A stretch of 31,870 nt of DNA from Propionibacterium sp. (GTDB lineage Bacteria; Actinomycetota; Actinomycetes; Propionibacteriales; Propionibacteriaceae), in contig JAAYAO010000459.1 of the NCBI GenBank assembly GCA_012719335.1, positions 1 to 31,870 on the forward strand, read 5' to 3'. How positions within the stretch are numbered: position 1 is the stretch's first letter; the number at the start of each line of letters is the position of its first letter. A model generated the notes under the pieces. That model saw only the letters and a program-made list of their open reading frames with translations. It had not been told where the DNA came from and did no database searches. Positions 24,974 to 31,870 of the stretch are shown piece by piece. The position numbers and the translations under genes are program-made.

Positions 24974-26046
24974 ACCAGCCTGCCCTGGGCCCGGTGGTGG
25001 TGATCGGCGCCGGACTGCTCGGCGCCTCGGTCGGTGCCGCGTTGACCGACTTCGGCGAACGGGTGCAGTTGCGCGACCGGATCGTCAGCCATGCCCGGGT
25101 CGCGGCCACCCTGGGTGCGGGTTCGCTGGCCCCGATCCCCGAGGGTGAGGTGAACCTGGTGGTGGTCGCCGTGCCCCCGACGGCACTGGCGTCGGTGGTG
25201 GCCGAGGCCCTGCTGGAGTACCCGTCGGCGGTGGTGACCGATGTGGGTTCGGTGAAGGGCACCGTGCTGCGCCAGCTCGAGGAACACTTCGGTGATGTGA
25301 ACCTGGCCCGCTATGTGGGTTGTCACCCGATGGCCGGCTCGCACCTGTCCGGGCCGGTCACCGCCCGTCCCGACTTGTTCGTCGACCGCACCTGGGCGAT
25401 CACCCCGCACCGGGCCACCGCCGAGCGGGCGATGGAGACGGTGCGCCGGCTGGGGGAGGCCTGCGGGGGTCGGGTGGTGATCCTCGACCCGGACGATCAC
25501 GATGCCGCGGTGGCGCGGGTCTCGCACCTGCCGCACCTGATGTCGGTGCTGATGGCCGACCACTTGTTGGACGTGCCGGCCGAACACCTGGGTCTGGCCG
25601 GTCAGGGGGTGCGGGATGTCACCCGGATCGCCGGTTCCGACCCGGTGCTGTGGGAACAGATCATCACCACCAACGCCAGAGCGCTGCGTCCGGAGTTGGA
25701 GGGGGTGCGCGCCCGGCTGGAACAGGTGATCGACGCCCTGGACAACCCATCCTCGGATCGTGTGCGCAGCGTGTTGGAGGGGGCCCGGGCCGGCACCCGC
25801 CGGATTCCCGGCAAGCACGGCACCCCGCTGGTCGATTACGCCCATGTGGTCGTGGAGATTCCCGACACCCCCGGTGCGCTGGCGAAGCTGTTCGCCGACA
25901 TCTCCCGGGCCGGGGTGAACATCGAGGACGTGTCCATCGAACACGACCCGGTGCGACGGGTCGGTTCCCTCTCGGTGGCGGTCGACCCGGCCCGCAAGGA
26001 CGAGCTGGATCACCTGATGCGCGACGCCGGCTGGTTCGTCGCCTGA
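24970..26046 (+). CDS. tyrA: prephenate dehydrogenase with C-terminal ACT domain
   Basis: 358 aa, GTG at 24970 overlapping the prcA stop. N-terminal Rossmann fold with [10 protein letters not shown] (13-22), then a GSVKG segment, the [11 protein letters not shown] catalytic-region signature (His119), [17 protein letters not shown] and [15 protein letters not shown] segments. Residues from about 285 form an ACT domain ([34 protein letters not shown]), probably the site of tyrosine feedback control. Role: NAD(P)-dependent oxidative decarboxylation of prephenate to 4-hydroxyphenylpyruvate in tyrosine synthesis. Being translationally coupled to prcA is unusual and puts an aromatic-amino-acid enzyme in the proteasome transcript. 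Confidence 0.92.
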   Translation: MNQPALGPVVVIGAGLLGASVGAALTDFGERVQLRDRIVSHARVAATLGAGSLAPIPEGEVNLVVVAVPPTALASVVAEALLEYPSAVVTDVGSVKGTVLRQLEEHFGDVNLARYVGCHPMAGSHLSGPVTARPDLFVDRTWAITPHRATAERAMETVRRLGEACGGRVVILDPDDHDAAVARVSHLPHLMSVLMADHLLDVPAEHLGLAGQGVRDVTRIAGSDPVLWEQIITTNARALRPELEGVRARLEQVIDALDNPSSDRVRSVLEGARAGTRRIPGKHGTPLVDYAHVVVEIPDTPGALAKLFADISRAGVNIEDVSIEHDPVRRVGSLSVAVDPARKDELDHLMRDAGWFVA

Positions 26047-26120
26047 ATCGACCCCTGGCGGACCGCCACCCGTTACCGACACGTTGCCGGGACGGCACGG
26101 TTTCTTGGTTTTGCCGGTTG

Positions 26121-26126
26121 TAGTGT
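26121..26126 (+). promoter_or_regulatory. candidate -10 box for cmk, leaderless transcript
   Basis: TAGTGT ends 7 nt before the GTG at 26134, a spacing that would place transcription start on the start codon. No Shine-Dalgarno sequence precedes that GTG. The 87-nt gap after tyrA is the only sizeable one between prcB and plsC, so a new transcription unit here is plausible. No good -35 is visible. Confidence 0.4.
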
Positions 26127-26133
26127 GACCTGC

Positions 26134-26805
26134 GTGAGTGACCTCGTCGTGGCAATGGACGGCCCCAGCGGATCGGGCAAATCGTCGACCTCACGCGGGG
26201 TGGCCAGGAAGTTCGGTTTCGACTACCTGGACACCGGCGCGATGTACCGGGCGATGGCCTGGGCGGTGCTGGAAGCCGGCCTGCTCGACGCCGGCCCGGA
26301 GGCGATCACCGACGCGGTGCGCGAGGCCCGGCTGGTGATCGAACGCGACCCGGATCACCCCCGGGTGCTCATCAACGACCACGACGTGACCGAGGCGATC
26401 CGCGACCCCCGGGTCTCGCAATCGGTGTCGGTGGTGGCCACCGTGCCCGCGGTGCGCGAGATTCTGATCGCCCGCCAGCAGGCCGAGATCGCCGACTGTG
26501 CCGGTGGCATCGTGGTCGAGGGTCGTGACATCACCACCGTGGTGGCGCCCGACGCGGACGTGCGGGTGCTGTTGGTGGCCGACCCCGAGGCTCGGGTCGC
26601 GCGCCGACAGGCCGAACTGTCCGGGGTCGACCGGGCCGCCGTCACCGATCAGGTGCTGCGCCGCGACCGCGACGATGCGACGGTCGCGGAGTTCGAGACG
26701 GCCGCCGACGGGGTGACCGTGGTGGATTCGACCTTCCTCGACCTGCCCCAGGTCATCGATCTGGTGTCCGATTTGGTTACCGCAGCCCGCGACAGAAAGG
26801 CGTAA
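26134..26805 (+). CDS. cmk: cytidylate kinase
   Basis: 223 aa from the GTG at 26134, chosen over the GTG at 26125 because it puts the P-loop at the usual place and fits a leaderless start. P-loop GPSGSGKSS (10-18), the CMP-site signature YLDTGAMYRA, VVATVPAVREILIARQQ, and the GRDITTVVAPDA motif are all present, followed by an ARRQAEL lid. Role: phosphorylates CMP and dCMP to the diphosphates, in nucleotide recycling and supply. Family members are normally about 220-230 aa, so this is full length. plsC starts 7 nt after the stop, and the pair very likely shares a transcript. Confidence 0.93.
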   Translation: MSDLVVAMDGPSGSGKSSTSRGVARKFGFDYLDTGAMYRAMAWAVLEAGLLDAGPEAITDAVREARLVIERDPDHPRVLINDHDVTEAIRDPRVSQSVSVVATVPAVREILIARQQAEIADCAGGIVVEGRDITTVVAPDADVRVLLVADPEARVARRQAELSGVDRAAVTDQVLRRDRDDATVAEFETAADGVTVVDSTFLDLPQVIDLVSDLVTAARDRKA

Positions 26806-26812
26806 TGCGCCC

Positions 26813-27526
26813 ATGAGCCTCCTGACCCACCCCCATCAGCGCTCACTCGTCACCACCCGCCCCGCCCGCACCGGTCTGCTGACCACGCTGCGGCCGTGGG
26901 TCGGCTTCGGCCTGCGCCGGTGGTTCGACATTCACATCGAAGGTGCCCACCGGGTGCCGCACCAGGGCCCGGCCCTGCTCGCGGTGAACCACCTGGGCGT
27001 CCTGGACGGTCCGTTGGCGGTGATCACCGCGCCCCGTCCGACCATCGCCCTGGCCAAGGCCGACCTGTTCCGCGGCGTCGTCGGCACGGTGCTCACCTCG
27101 ATGGGTCAGATTCCGGTCGACCGCAACACCGTCGATGTCGCGGCGATCCGCCGGTGTGTCGACGTGCTGGAACGCGGTTACGCCCTGACGATCTTTCCCG
27201 AGGGCCGCCGCGCGGCCGGCGACATGACCCAACTGATGGGCGGCATCACCTATCTGGCGATGGTCACCGGAGCCCCGATCGTCCCGGTCACCCTGCTCGG
27301 CACCCGACTGCCCGGGCAGACCGCCAAGCAACTGCCCGGCCGCGGAGCGCACATCCACATCGAATACGGCCAACCGATCACCGAGGTGCCGCGGCTGGCC
27401 TGGCCCCGCACCCGGCAGGTCGTGGGGGAGTGGACGGCCGAGTTGGCCGACCGACTCTCGGCCGAGGTGCGGCGGGTGGAGCTCAGCAGCGGGCTCCGGC
27501 TGCCCGGCGAACCGCTGCCGCACTGA
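26813..27526 (+). CDS. plsC: 1-acylglycerol-3-phosphate acyltransferase, PlsC type
   Basis: 237 aa, ATG at 26813, AGAAAGG ribosome site within the end of cmk. PlsC signatures: the catalytic box NHLGVLD (His60-x4-Asp65), the second block at GQIPVDRN, the third block FPEGRR (128-133) and a GAPIVPVTLLG block. The N-terminus has only weakly hydrophobic stretches, so it is a peripheral or monotopic membrane protein. Role: acyl transfer to lysophosphatidate or a related acceptor in phospholipid synthesis; the exact acceptor cannot be told from sequence. cmk-plsC-der linkage is common in actinobacteria. Confidence 0.88.
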   Translation: MSLLTHPHQRSLVTTRPARTGLLTTLRPWVGFGLRRWFDIHIEGAHRVPHQGPALLAVNHLGVLDGPLAVITAPRPTIALAKADLFRGVVGTVLTSMGQIPVDRNTVDVAAIRRCVDVLERGYALTIFPEGRRAAGDMTQLMGGITYLAMVTGAPIVPVTLLGTRLPGQTAKQLPGRGAHIHIEYGQPITEVPRLAWPRTRQVVGEWTAELADRLSAEVRRVELSSGLRLPGEPLPH

Positions 27527-27533
27527 CCTGCGT

Positions 27534-27743
27534 TCAGTCGAGGTCGGTGGCCTGGACGGTGCGGAATCGTTCCAGTTCGCCCGTCCAGTGGGCCCGTTCC
27601 TCGTCGGTGAGGTTCTCGTCGGCGAGCATCTTCTCGATCCGGTCGGCCTCCCGCCGGCTGAGGTCCTGCAACTGCTCGTTCAGGGCGCGCAACTCCGCAC
27701 CCAGGTCGCGGCCGTGCACCGGCGGGGGAATGCGCTTGTCCAT
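27534..27743 (-). CDS. small charged helical protein, unknown function
   Basis: 69 aa from the ATG at 27743; the reading frame extends further upstream, but this start has a -10-like TAGACT 7 nt before it and gives a compact protein. It is nearly all helix and highly charged (GRDLGAELRALNEQLQDLSRREADRIEKMLADENLTDEERAHW), so probably a short coiled coil. No Cys, no TM helix, no known family. It converges on plsC (8 nt from its stop) and diverges from the L,D-transpeptidase gene across 73 nt. Confidence 0.6.
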   Translation of the reverse strand: MDKRIPPPVHGRDLGAELRALNEQLQDLSRREADRIEKMLADENLTDEERAHWTGELERFRTVQATDLD

Positions 27744-27750
27744 GAGGGCG

Positions 27751-27756
27751 AGTCTA
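27751..27756 (-). promoter_or_regulatory. candidate -10 box for the small coiled-coil gene
   Basis: Minus-strand TAGACT ends 7 nt before the ATG at 27743, without a ribosome site between them. This fits a leaderless transcript. The -35 is not evident. Confidence 0.35.
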
Positions 27757-27802
27757 TGCAGGCCGGAGGGTCGCCCCGGCGTCGTCCGGTCACTTATCAC
27801 CG

Positions 27803-27808
27803 GATACT
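27803..27808 (+). promoter_or_regulatory. candidate -10 box for the L,D-transpeptidase gene
   Basis: GATACT ends 8 nt before the GTG at 27817, with no ribosome site in between; a leaderless start is the likely reading. It is divergent from the TAGACT at 27751-27756. Confidence 0.35.
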
Positions 27809-27816
27809 CCGACTTG

Positions 27817-29034
27817 GTGAAGAAATCACGCTGGTGGGTCACCGGCATCCTCCTGATGATCCTCACCGTGCTGCCCGTCACCGCCGGGGCCGCACCGACG
27901 GTGCCGGCATCGCTGGCACCCACCGCGATGGTGGGACACCCGGGCATCCTGTGGGGCCGTGCCGCACCCCATGCCACCGTCCGCTCGCAGGTGCTGCTCG
28001 GCTCGGGCTGGAGCACCTCGCAAATTCGACAGGCCGATGCCAACGGCAGTTACGTTATTCCGTTGACCTACGGGGCCACGACCCCCGGTACCTACCGATG
28101 GCGGGTGACGGCGACCAGTCCGGAGGGGACGGCGATCTCGACCGAGATGGTCACCACCCGAACCCCGTGGCAGGTCGCCTCGGCCGGCACCGCTCCAACC
28201 GGACGCACCGCGAATGTGTGGGGCTCGATGCCGGGCGCCGGCCATCGCAGCGTGTGGACCGAAGTGATCGTGAACGGGCGGTGGTCGCGTTCCCAGGTGC
28301 GCACCACCAACGCCTCCGGTGGGTTCGTCGTGCCACTGACCTACGGTGCGACGACCGGCGGCAGCTACCGCTGGCGGGTCGGGGTATCCACCACCCGCGG
28401 CACGGTGTACTCCGAGCCATTCACCTTCGTTCGGGTCGGCCCCTGCACCATCACCGTCGAAGGTCAGCGCGTCGTGCTGGCCCCGACCGCGTCCACCGCC
28501 ACCGTGGTGAAGTCGTCGGGCAGCCATGCGGTGGTGCACATGGTGCAACGCACCACCGGCTGTGGCATTCGCACCGTGTTCCGCGACACCACCGGACGGG
28601 TCGGGGCGGCGGGGGTGACCCCTGCGGCAACCCGTCGGCAGAGCACCAACACCACTCCCGGGGGCACCTTCACGATCACCGAAGCGTTCGGTATCGCGTC
28701 GAATCCCGGCTCGAAGATGCCCTATCGCACAGCGACCTCGAACTCGTACTGGGTGCTCGACAACGATTCGGCCTACTACAATCAATGGCGCGAGCGCGGC
28801 CAGGGCGGGTTCCGTACCGGGCCCGGGGAGCGGCTCTACGACTACGGTGCGCAATACGAGTACGCGGCGGTGATCAACTACAACCGCTGGCCGGCGATCC
28901 GGGGCAAGGGTGGGGCGATCTTCCTGCACATTCACGGACGCGGGGCGACCGCCGGGTGCGTGTCGATCACCCGGGCCAACATGCTCACCTTCCTGCGCAC
29001 CGCCCATGCCGGGGACACGATCACCATCCGATAG
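27817..29034 (+). CDS. secreted L,D-transpeptidase (YkuD fold) with two tandem beta repeats
   Basis: 405 aa from the GTG at 27817, which gives a clean signal peptide (KKSRWW basic start, hydrophobic core, cleavage near AGA/AP around residue 25). Two similar beta-sandwich repeats follow (about 39-115 and 128-208), sharing a GxW...SxSQ(I/V)R...PLTYGATT.G.YRWRV pattern. The C-terminal catalytic domain has the YkuD signature HIHGRGATAGCVSI with nucleophile Cys381 and His371/His373. Role: 3-3 crosslinking of peptidoglycan or anchoring of proteins to it, outside the membrane; the repeats probably bind the wall (inference). No lipobox is seen. Separate transcription unit from its neighbours. Confidence 0.85.
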   Translation: MKKSRWWVTGILLMILTVLPVTAGAAPTVPASLAPTAMVGHPGILWGRAAPHATVRSQVLLGSGWSTSQIRQADANGSYVIPLTYGATTPGTYRWRVTATSPEGTAISTEMVTTRTPWQVASAGTAPTGRTANVWGSMPGAGHRSVWTEVIVNGRWSRSQVRTTNASGGFVVPLTYGATTGGSYRWRVGVSTTRGTVYSEPFTFVRVGPCTITVEGQRVVLAPTASTATVVKSSGSHAVVHMVQRTTGCGIRTVFRDTTGRVGAAGVTPAATRRQSTNTTPGGTFTITEAFGIASNPGSKMPYRTATSNSYWVLDNDSAYYNQWRERGQGGFRTGPGERLYDYGAQYEYAAVINYNRWPAIRGKGGAIFLHIHGRGATAGCVSITRANMLTFLRTAHAGDTITIR

Positions 29035-29077
29035 CGGCGCTCACGTCCGACCGCGACGAGTTCGCGGGCATGGCGTG

Positions 29078-29083
29078 TAGCCT
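29078..29083 (+). promoter_or_regulatory. candidate -10 box upstream of der
   Basis: TAGCCT lies 29 nt before the der ATG, inside the 78-nt gap after the L,D-transpeptidase gene. Unlike the cmk promoter this one leaves room for a leader with a GAAGGA ribosome site at 29101-29106. The -35 is weak. Confidence 0.35.
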
Positions 29084-29112
29084 GAGGGGTCGATTCGATC
29101 GAAGGATGTGAG

Positions 29113-30504
29113 ATGACCGACTACCCGGAGAATCCGGACCTCGCCGGCACCGACGGGGAGGGCGAACTGGCCCTCAAACCGGTGGTGGCGGTGGTCGGTC
29201 GTCCCAACGTCGGCAAATCCACCCTGGTGAACCGGATCATCGGACGCCGGGCCGCGGTGGTGCAGGACGTTCCGGGGGTGACCCGCGACCGGGTCTCCTA
29301 CGACGCCAACTGGAACGGCCGGGAGTTCGTGCTGGTCGACACCGGTGGTTGGGTGTCCGACGCCCAGGGGATGGCCGCCCAGATCGCCGAGCAGGCCGAG
29401 TTGGCGATCGCGGCCGCCGACGCGGTGCTGTTCGTGGTGGACGCCACGGTCGGCACCCTCGATGAGGACGAGGCCGTGGTGCAGGTGCTGCGCCGGTCGA
29501 AGAAGCCGGTGATCCTGGCGGCGAACAAGGTCGACGATCAGCGCACCGAGGCCGAGGCCGCGGCGATGTGGAACCTCGGTCTGGGGGAGCCGTACCCGGT
29601 GTCGGCCCTGCACGGACGTGGCTCGGGTGACCTGCTCGATGCCCTGATGGAGGCCATCCCGGACGCACCGACCGAGTCCGCGCCGGCGATCGGTGGCCCC
29701 CGCCGGGTGGCGATCGTGGGTCGTCCGAACGTCGGTAAGTCGAGCCTGTTGAACAAGCTCGCCGGTCAGCAGCGGGCGGTGGTCTCCGACATCGCCGGCA
29801 CCACCGTCGACCCGGTGGACGAATTGGTCGAGATCGCCGGGGAGACCTTCCAACTGATCGACACCGCCGGTATTCGGCGGCGGGTCAAGGAGGCCTCGGG
29901 GCACGAGTACTACGCCAGCCTGCGCACCGCCGCGGCGATCGAACGGGCCGAGGTGTGCATCGTGGTGATCGACGCGTCCGAGCCGATCAGCGAACAGGAC
30001 ACCCGCATCCTGTCGATGGTCGAGGACGCCGGCCGCGCCCTGGTGATCGCCTTCAACAAGTGGGATCTCACGGACGAGGAGCGCCGCCGCTACCTGGAGC
30101 GGGAGATGGAACGCGACCTGGTGCAGTTCGGCTGGGCCGGGCATGTGAACATTTCCGCCCTCACCGGGCGCAATGTCGACAAACTGCAGCGTGGGCTGAA
30201 CGAGGCGCTGGATTCCTGGGGTACCCGGATCACCACCGGCAAACTCAACGCCTTCCTGGGCCGGGTCGTTGCGGCCCACCCGCACCCGGTGCGCAGTGGC
30301 AAGCAGCCGAGGGTGTTGTTCGGCACCCAGGCCCATGCCTGCCCGCCGACCTTTGCGCTGTTCACCTCCGGCACCATCGAAGCCGGCTATCTGCGGTTCA
30401 TCGAGCGTCGGCTGCGGGAGGACTTCGGGTTCCGCGGCACCCCGGTTCATCTGGAAGTACGCGCCCGGGAGAAGCGCGGCGCCCGGGCGGCGGGAAACCG
30501 CTGA
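29113..30504 (+). CDS. der: ribosome-assembly GTPase Der (EngA)
   Basis: 463 aa, ATG at 29113. It has the hallmark two tandem GTPase domains: first P-loop GRPNVGKST (29-37) with DTGGW and NKVD, second P-loop GRPNVGKSS (203-211) with DTAGI and NKWD. It ends with the KH-like domain and a basic tail ([16 protein letters not shown]). The short acidic N-terminal extension (about 20 residues) is seen in other actinobacteria. Role: late assembly of the 50S ribosomal subunit; essential in most bacteria. No defects are visible. Confidence 0.97.
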   Translation: MTDYPENPDLAGTDGEGELALKPVVAVVGRPNVGKSTLVNRIIGRRAAVVQDVPGVTRDRVSYDANWNGREFVLVDTGGWVSDAQGMAAQIAEQAELAIAAADAVLFVVDATVGTLDEDEAVVQVLRRSKKPVILAANKVDDQRTEAEAAAMWNLGLGEPYPVSALHGRGSGDLLDALMEAIPDAPTESAPAIGGPRRVAIVGRPNVGKSSLLNKLAGQQRAVVSDIAGTTVDPVDELVEIAGETFQLIDTAGIRRRVKEASGHEYYASLRTAAAIERAEVCIVVIDASEPISEQDTRILSMVEDAGRALVIAFNKWDLTDEERRRYLEREMERDLVQFGWAGHVNISALTGRNVDKLQRGLNEALDSWGTRITTGKLNAFLGRVVAAHPHPVRSGKQPRVLFGTQAHACPPTFALFTSGTIEAGYLRFIERRLREDFGFRGTPVHLEVRAREKRGARAAGNR

Positions 30505-30536
30505 TCACCGCATCCGGGCCGATCCACCCCGCCCCG

Positions 30537-30623
30537 ATGCACTGCGACGACCCGGCCGCCACCGGTGCTGTGCCGATGTGCTGCAATGGCGGTTCGTGGC
30601 AGCCCGCCACCTCCGACTCGTAG
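30537..30623 (+). CDS. possible 28-aa Cys-containing leader ORF
   Basis: A short ATG ORF of 28 codons ends in TAG 16 nt before the methyltransferase ATG, with the downstream AAGGA ribosome site directly after its stop. The product has three Cys, two of them adjacent (MHCDDP...PMCCNGG). No ribosome site precedes it. Cys-rich leader ORFs acting in translational attenuation are known from mycobacteria, which is the reason to list it. It may equally be chance: ORFs of this length are common in high-GC DNA. Confidence 0.3.
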   Translation: MHCDDPAATGAVPMCCNGGSWQPATSDS

Positions 30624-30639
30624 CAAGGACGAAACACCG

Positions 30640-31239
30640 ATGGACGCACACGCCTGGGACGACCGGTACGCCGGCACCGACGCCGTCTGGAGCCCGAACC
30701 CGAACATCTGGGTGGCCGAACTGCTGGGCGAACGCAGCCCGGGCACGGCGATCGACCTGGCCGCCGGCGAGGGCCGGCACGCCCTGTGGCTGGCCGGGTT
30801 GGGCTGGCGGGTGACCGCGGTTGATTTCTCCGCCAAGGGTTTGGACAAGGGCCGGCAGATCGCCGACCGGGAGGGCTTCGGTGACCGGATCGACTGGGTG
30901 GTGGCCGACGTGATCGACGGAGACTGGCCGGCCGGCCCCTACGACGCGGTGGTGGTGAGCTACCTGCAGGTGCCACCGGCAGCACGGGCCACCGCGATGC
31001 AGCGGGCCGCGGCCGCCGTCGCCGAAGGGGGTGTGCTGGTGGTGATCGGCCACGACTCGGCCAACCCCGAACACGGCCACGGCGGCCCGCAGAACCCCGA
31101 AGTGCTCTACAACGCCGACGATCTGATTGCCGACCTCGCCGACACCGGGCTCACCGTCCACGTGGCCGAGCTGCGCAAACGCGACGTCGACGGAGCCCCC
31201 CGCCCGGCCCTCGACGTGGTCGTCCTCGCCACCCGCTGA
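30640..31239 (+). CDS. class I SAM-dependent methyltransferase
   Basis: 199 aa, ATG at 30640 with AAGGA 10 nt upstream; a longer reading from the GTG at 30565 would add a low-quality Pro/Ser segment and is rejected. N-terminus WDDRYAGTDAVWSPNPN, then SAM motif I AIDLAAGEGRHALWLA (37-52), motif II VTAVDFSAKGL, and a PYDAVVVSYLQVP motif IV region. This arrangement resembles small TehB/thiopurine-type methyltransferases; the substrate cannot be told. There is a His-containing stretch (GHDSANPEHGHGG) near residue 150. It stands alone after der and is followed by non-coding repeats. Confidence 0.85.
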   Translation: MDAHAWDDRYAGTDAVWSPNPNIWVAELLGERSPGTAIDLAAGEGRHALWLAGLGWRVTAVDFSAKGLDKGRQIADREGFGDRIDWVVADVIDGDWPAGPYDAVVVSYLQVPPAARATAMQRAAAAVAEGGVLVVIGHDSANPEHGHGGPQNPEVLYNADDLIADLADTGLTVHVAELRKRDVDGAPRPALDVVVLATR

Positions 31240-31263
31240 CCGGTTGGGCCCGACTCACGGGAT

Positions 31264-31340
31264 GATTTCGACACGGGCGCTACGCGCCCTGCTCAATCGG
31301 CGTTGTGGGTATCGCGCCTGCGCGCCCTGCTCAATCGGCG
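31264..31340 (-). repeat. intergenic palindromic repeat, minus-oriented copies
   Basis: A 20-nt sequence, CGCGCCCTGCTCAATCGGCG, occurs exactly at 31283-31302 and again at 31321-31340. Read on the minus strand, the first copy continues to GTGTCGAAAT, so it has the same layout (TTGAGCAGG...GTGTCGAAA) as the plus-oriented units that follow. Within the first copy GGGCGC-TAC-GCGCCC is a short hairpin (31275-31289). Confidence 0.75.
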
Positions 31341-31358
31341 TGGGAGACCCCCTACGTT

Positions 31359-31424
31359 GGTTGAGCAGGGCGCTCTTCACGCTCGTTGAGCCGGAATCGC
31401 GCAGCGATTCCGTGTCGAAACCCC
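31359..31424 (+). repeat. intergenic palindromic repeat, plus-oriented copy 1
   Basis: 66-nt unit starting GGTTGAGCAGGG and ending GTGTCGAAACCCC. It contains a perfect hairpin GGAATCGC-GCA-GCGATTCC at 31393-31411. Its last 32 nt (31393-31424) recur exactly in the next unit. TTGAGC...GTCGAAACC repeats are widespread between genes in several actinobacterial genera. Confidence 0.8.
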
Positions 31425-31489
31425 GCAACCTCTTCCGCGTCACGATCAGCGGGGGAGCCCGCCCAGATGAAGCAGGAGCCCCAGACGCT

Positions 31490-31556
31490 GGTTGAGCACG
31501 AGCGCTCTCGACGTCGGTTGAGCAGGAATCGCGCAGCGATTCCGTGTCGAAACCCC
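31490..31556 (+). repeat. intergenic palindromic repeat, plus-oriented copy 2
   Basis: 67-nt unit similar along its length to the one at 31359-31424, with the same GGTTGAGCA start and an identical 32-nt end (31525-31556) including the perfect hairpin at 31525-31543. Together these units fill most of the non-coding stretch 31240-31585; I see no gene there. Confidence 0.8.
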
Positions 31557-31585
31557 TTGTCGCAGAACGCTCCGGCGTCCGGGTG

Positions 31586-31870
31586 TCAGTGCCCGAAGAC
31601 GGGCGCGATCCAGCCCCGGCCGATCGCGTGCGAGTGCAGGTTGAAGCCCAGCACGGCCGGGGTGGCGTTCTCGTCGACGCCGTCGAGGGTTTCCACATCG
31701 ACCGCGTGCACCATGAAGAAGTACCGGTGATCGCCGTGCCCCGGGGGCGGAGCGGCGCCCAGGTAGCCGGCGAAGCCGGCGTCATTGCGCAGGGTGATCG
31801 CCCCGGCGGGCAGTTGCGGCGCGTCCGGGTCACCCGCCCCGGTCGGCAACTCGGTGCAGTCGGCGGGCAG
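31586..31870 (-). CDS. PEBP family protein (YbhB/YbcL, Raf kinase inhibitor-like), 5' truncated
   Basis: The frame is open to the window end, so the N-terminal part lies beyond 31870; about 94 codons are visible. The visible part is the typical C-terminal half: a [13 protein letters not shown] segment, [18 protein letters not shown] (the PPPG...HRY ligand-site motif of the family), [11 protein letters not shown] and a [20 protein letters not shown] end. Family members bind phospholipid or other anionic ligands; their bacterial role is poorly defined. Its stop is at 31586-31588, just past the repeat region. Confidence 0.88.
   Translation of the reverse strand: MPADCTELPTGAGDPDAPQLPAGAITLRNDAGFAGYLGAAPPPGHGDHRYFFMVHAVDVETLDGVDENATPAVLGFNLHSHAIGRGWIAPVFGH

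Noticed and set aside
31264..31556. CRISPR array
   Set aside because: Copies are few, in both orientations, palindromic and unevenly spaced, with no cas genes.

Overview
The window is uniformly high-GC DNA with frequent GTG and TTG starts, 4-nt GTGA/ATGA stop-start overlaps and a complete Pup-proteasome gene set (arc/mpa, dop, pup, prcB, prcA). This points to an actinobacterium. The order prephenate dehydrogenase - cytidylate kinase - acyltransferase - der after the proteasome genes fits Propionibacteriales (Propionibacteriaceae-like), but that placement is an inference from gene order.

Layout. 1-3612: the end of an oligopeptide-type ABC substrate-binding protein, trmI (tRNA m1A58 methyltransferase) and the proteasomal ATPase ARC/Mpa, all + strand and overlapping. 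3609-4685: three small membrane-protein genes on the - strand. 4775-21671: a large + strand operon of eight genes: a small NPF/DPF-motif membrane protein, a secreted-domain von Willebrand A (vWA) protein, a 1182-aa tubulin-like protein, a 900-aa two-TM coiled-coil protein, an 897-aa Pro-rich/beta-domain protein, a GTPase-associated protein 1 (GAP1-N2 type), a cytosolic vWA-like protein and a zinc-ribbon TRAFAC-like GTPase. 21668-24973: dop, pup, prcB, prcA. 24970-31239: tyrA (with ACT domain), cmk, a PlsC-type acyltransferase, a small coiled-coil gene (-), a secreted L,D-transpeptidase, der, a possible Cys-containing leader ORF and a class I methyltransferase. 31240-31585: a non-coding stretch of palindromic intergenic repeats. 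31586-31870: the 3' part of a PEBP (YbhB/YbcL) gene on the - strand.

How it works together. ARC unfolds pupylated proteins and feeds them to PrcBA; Dop deamidates the Gln-ending Pup and also depupylates; the ligase PafA is not in the window. The unusual part is the block of about 18 kb between arc and dop. Its genes are nearly all translationally coupled to each other, and the last one (the GTPase) overlaps the dop start codon. It looks like a multi-protein, NTP-driven, membrane-spanning machine: an extracellular vWA sensor or adhesin, a cytosolic tubulin-like polymer or scaffold candidate, a GTPase with its GAP1 partner, and Pro-rich connectors. Its function is unknown. GTPase/GAP1 modules have been proposed as biological-conflict systems, and physical integration into the Pup-proteasome operon is the most interesting feature here.
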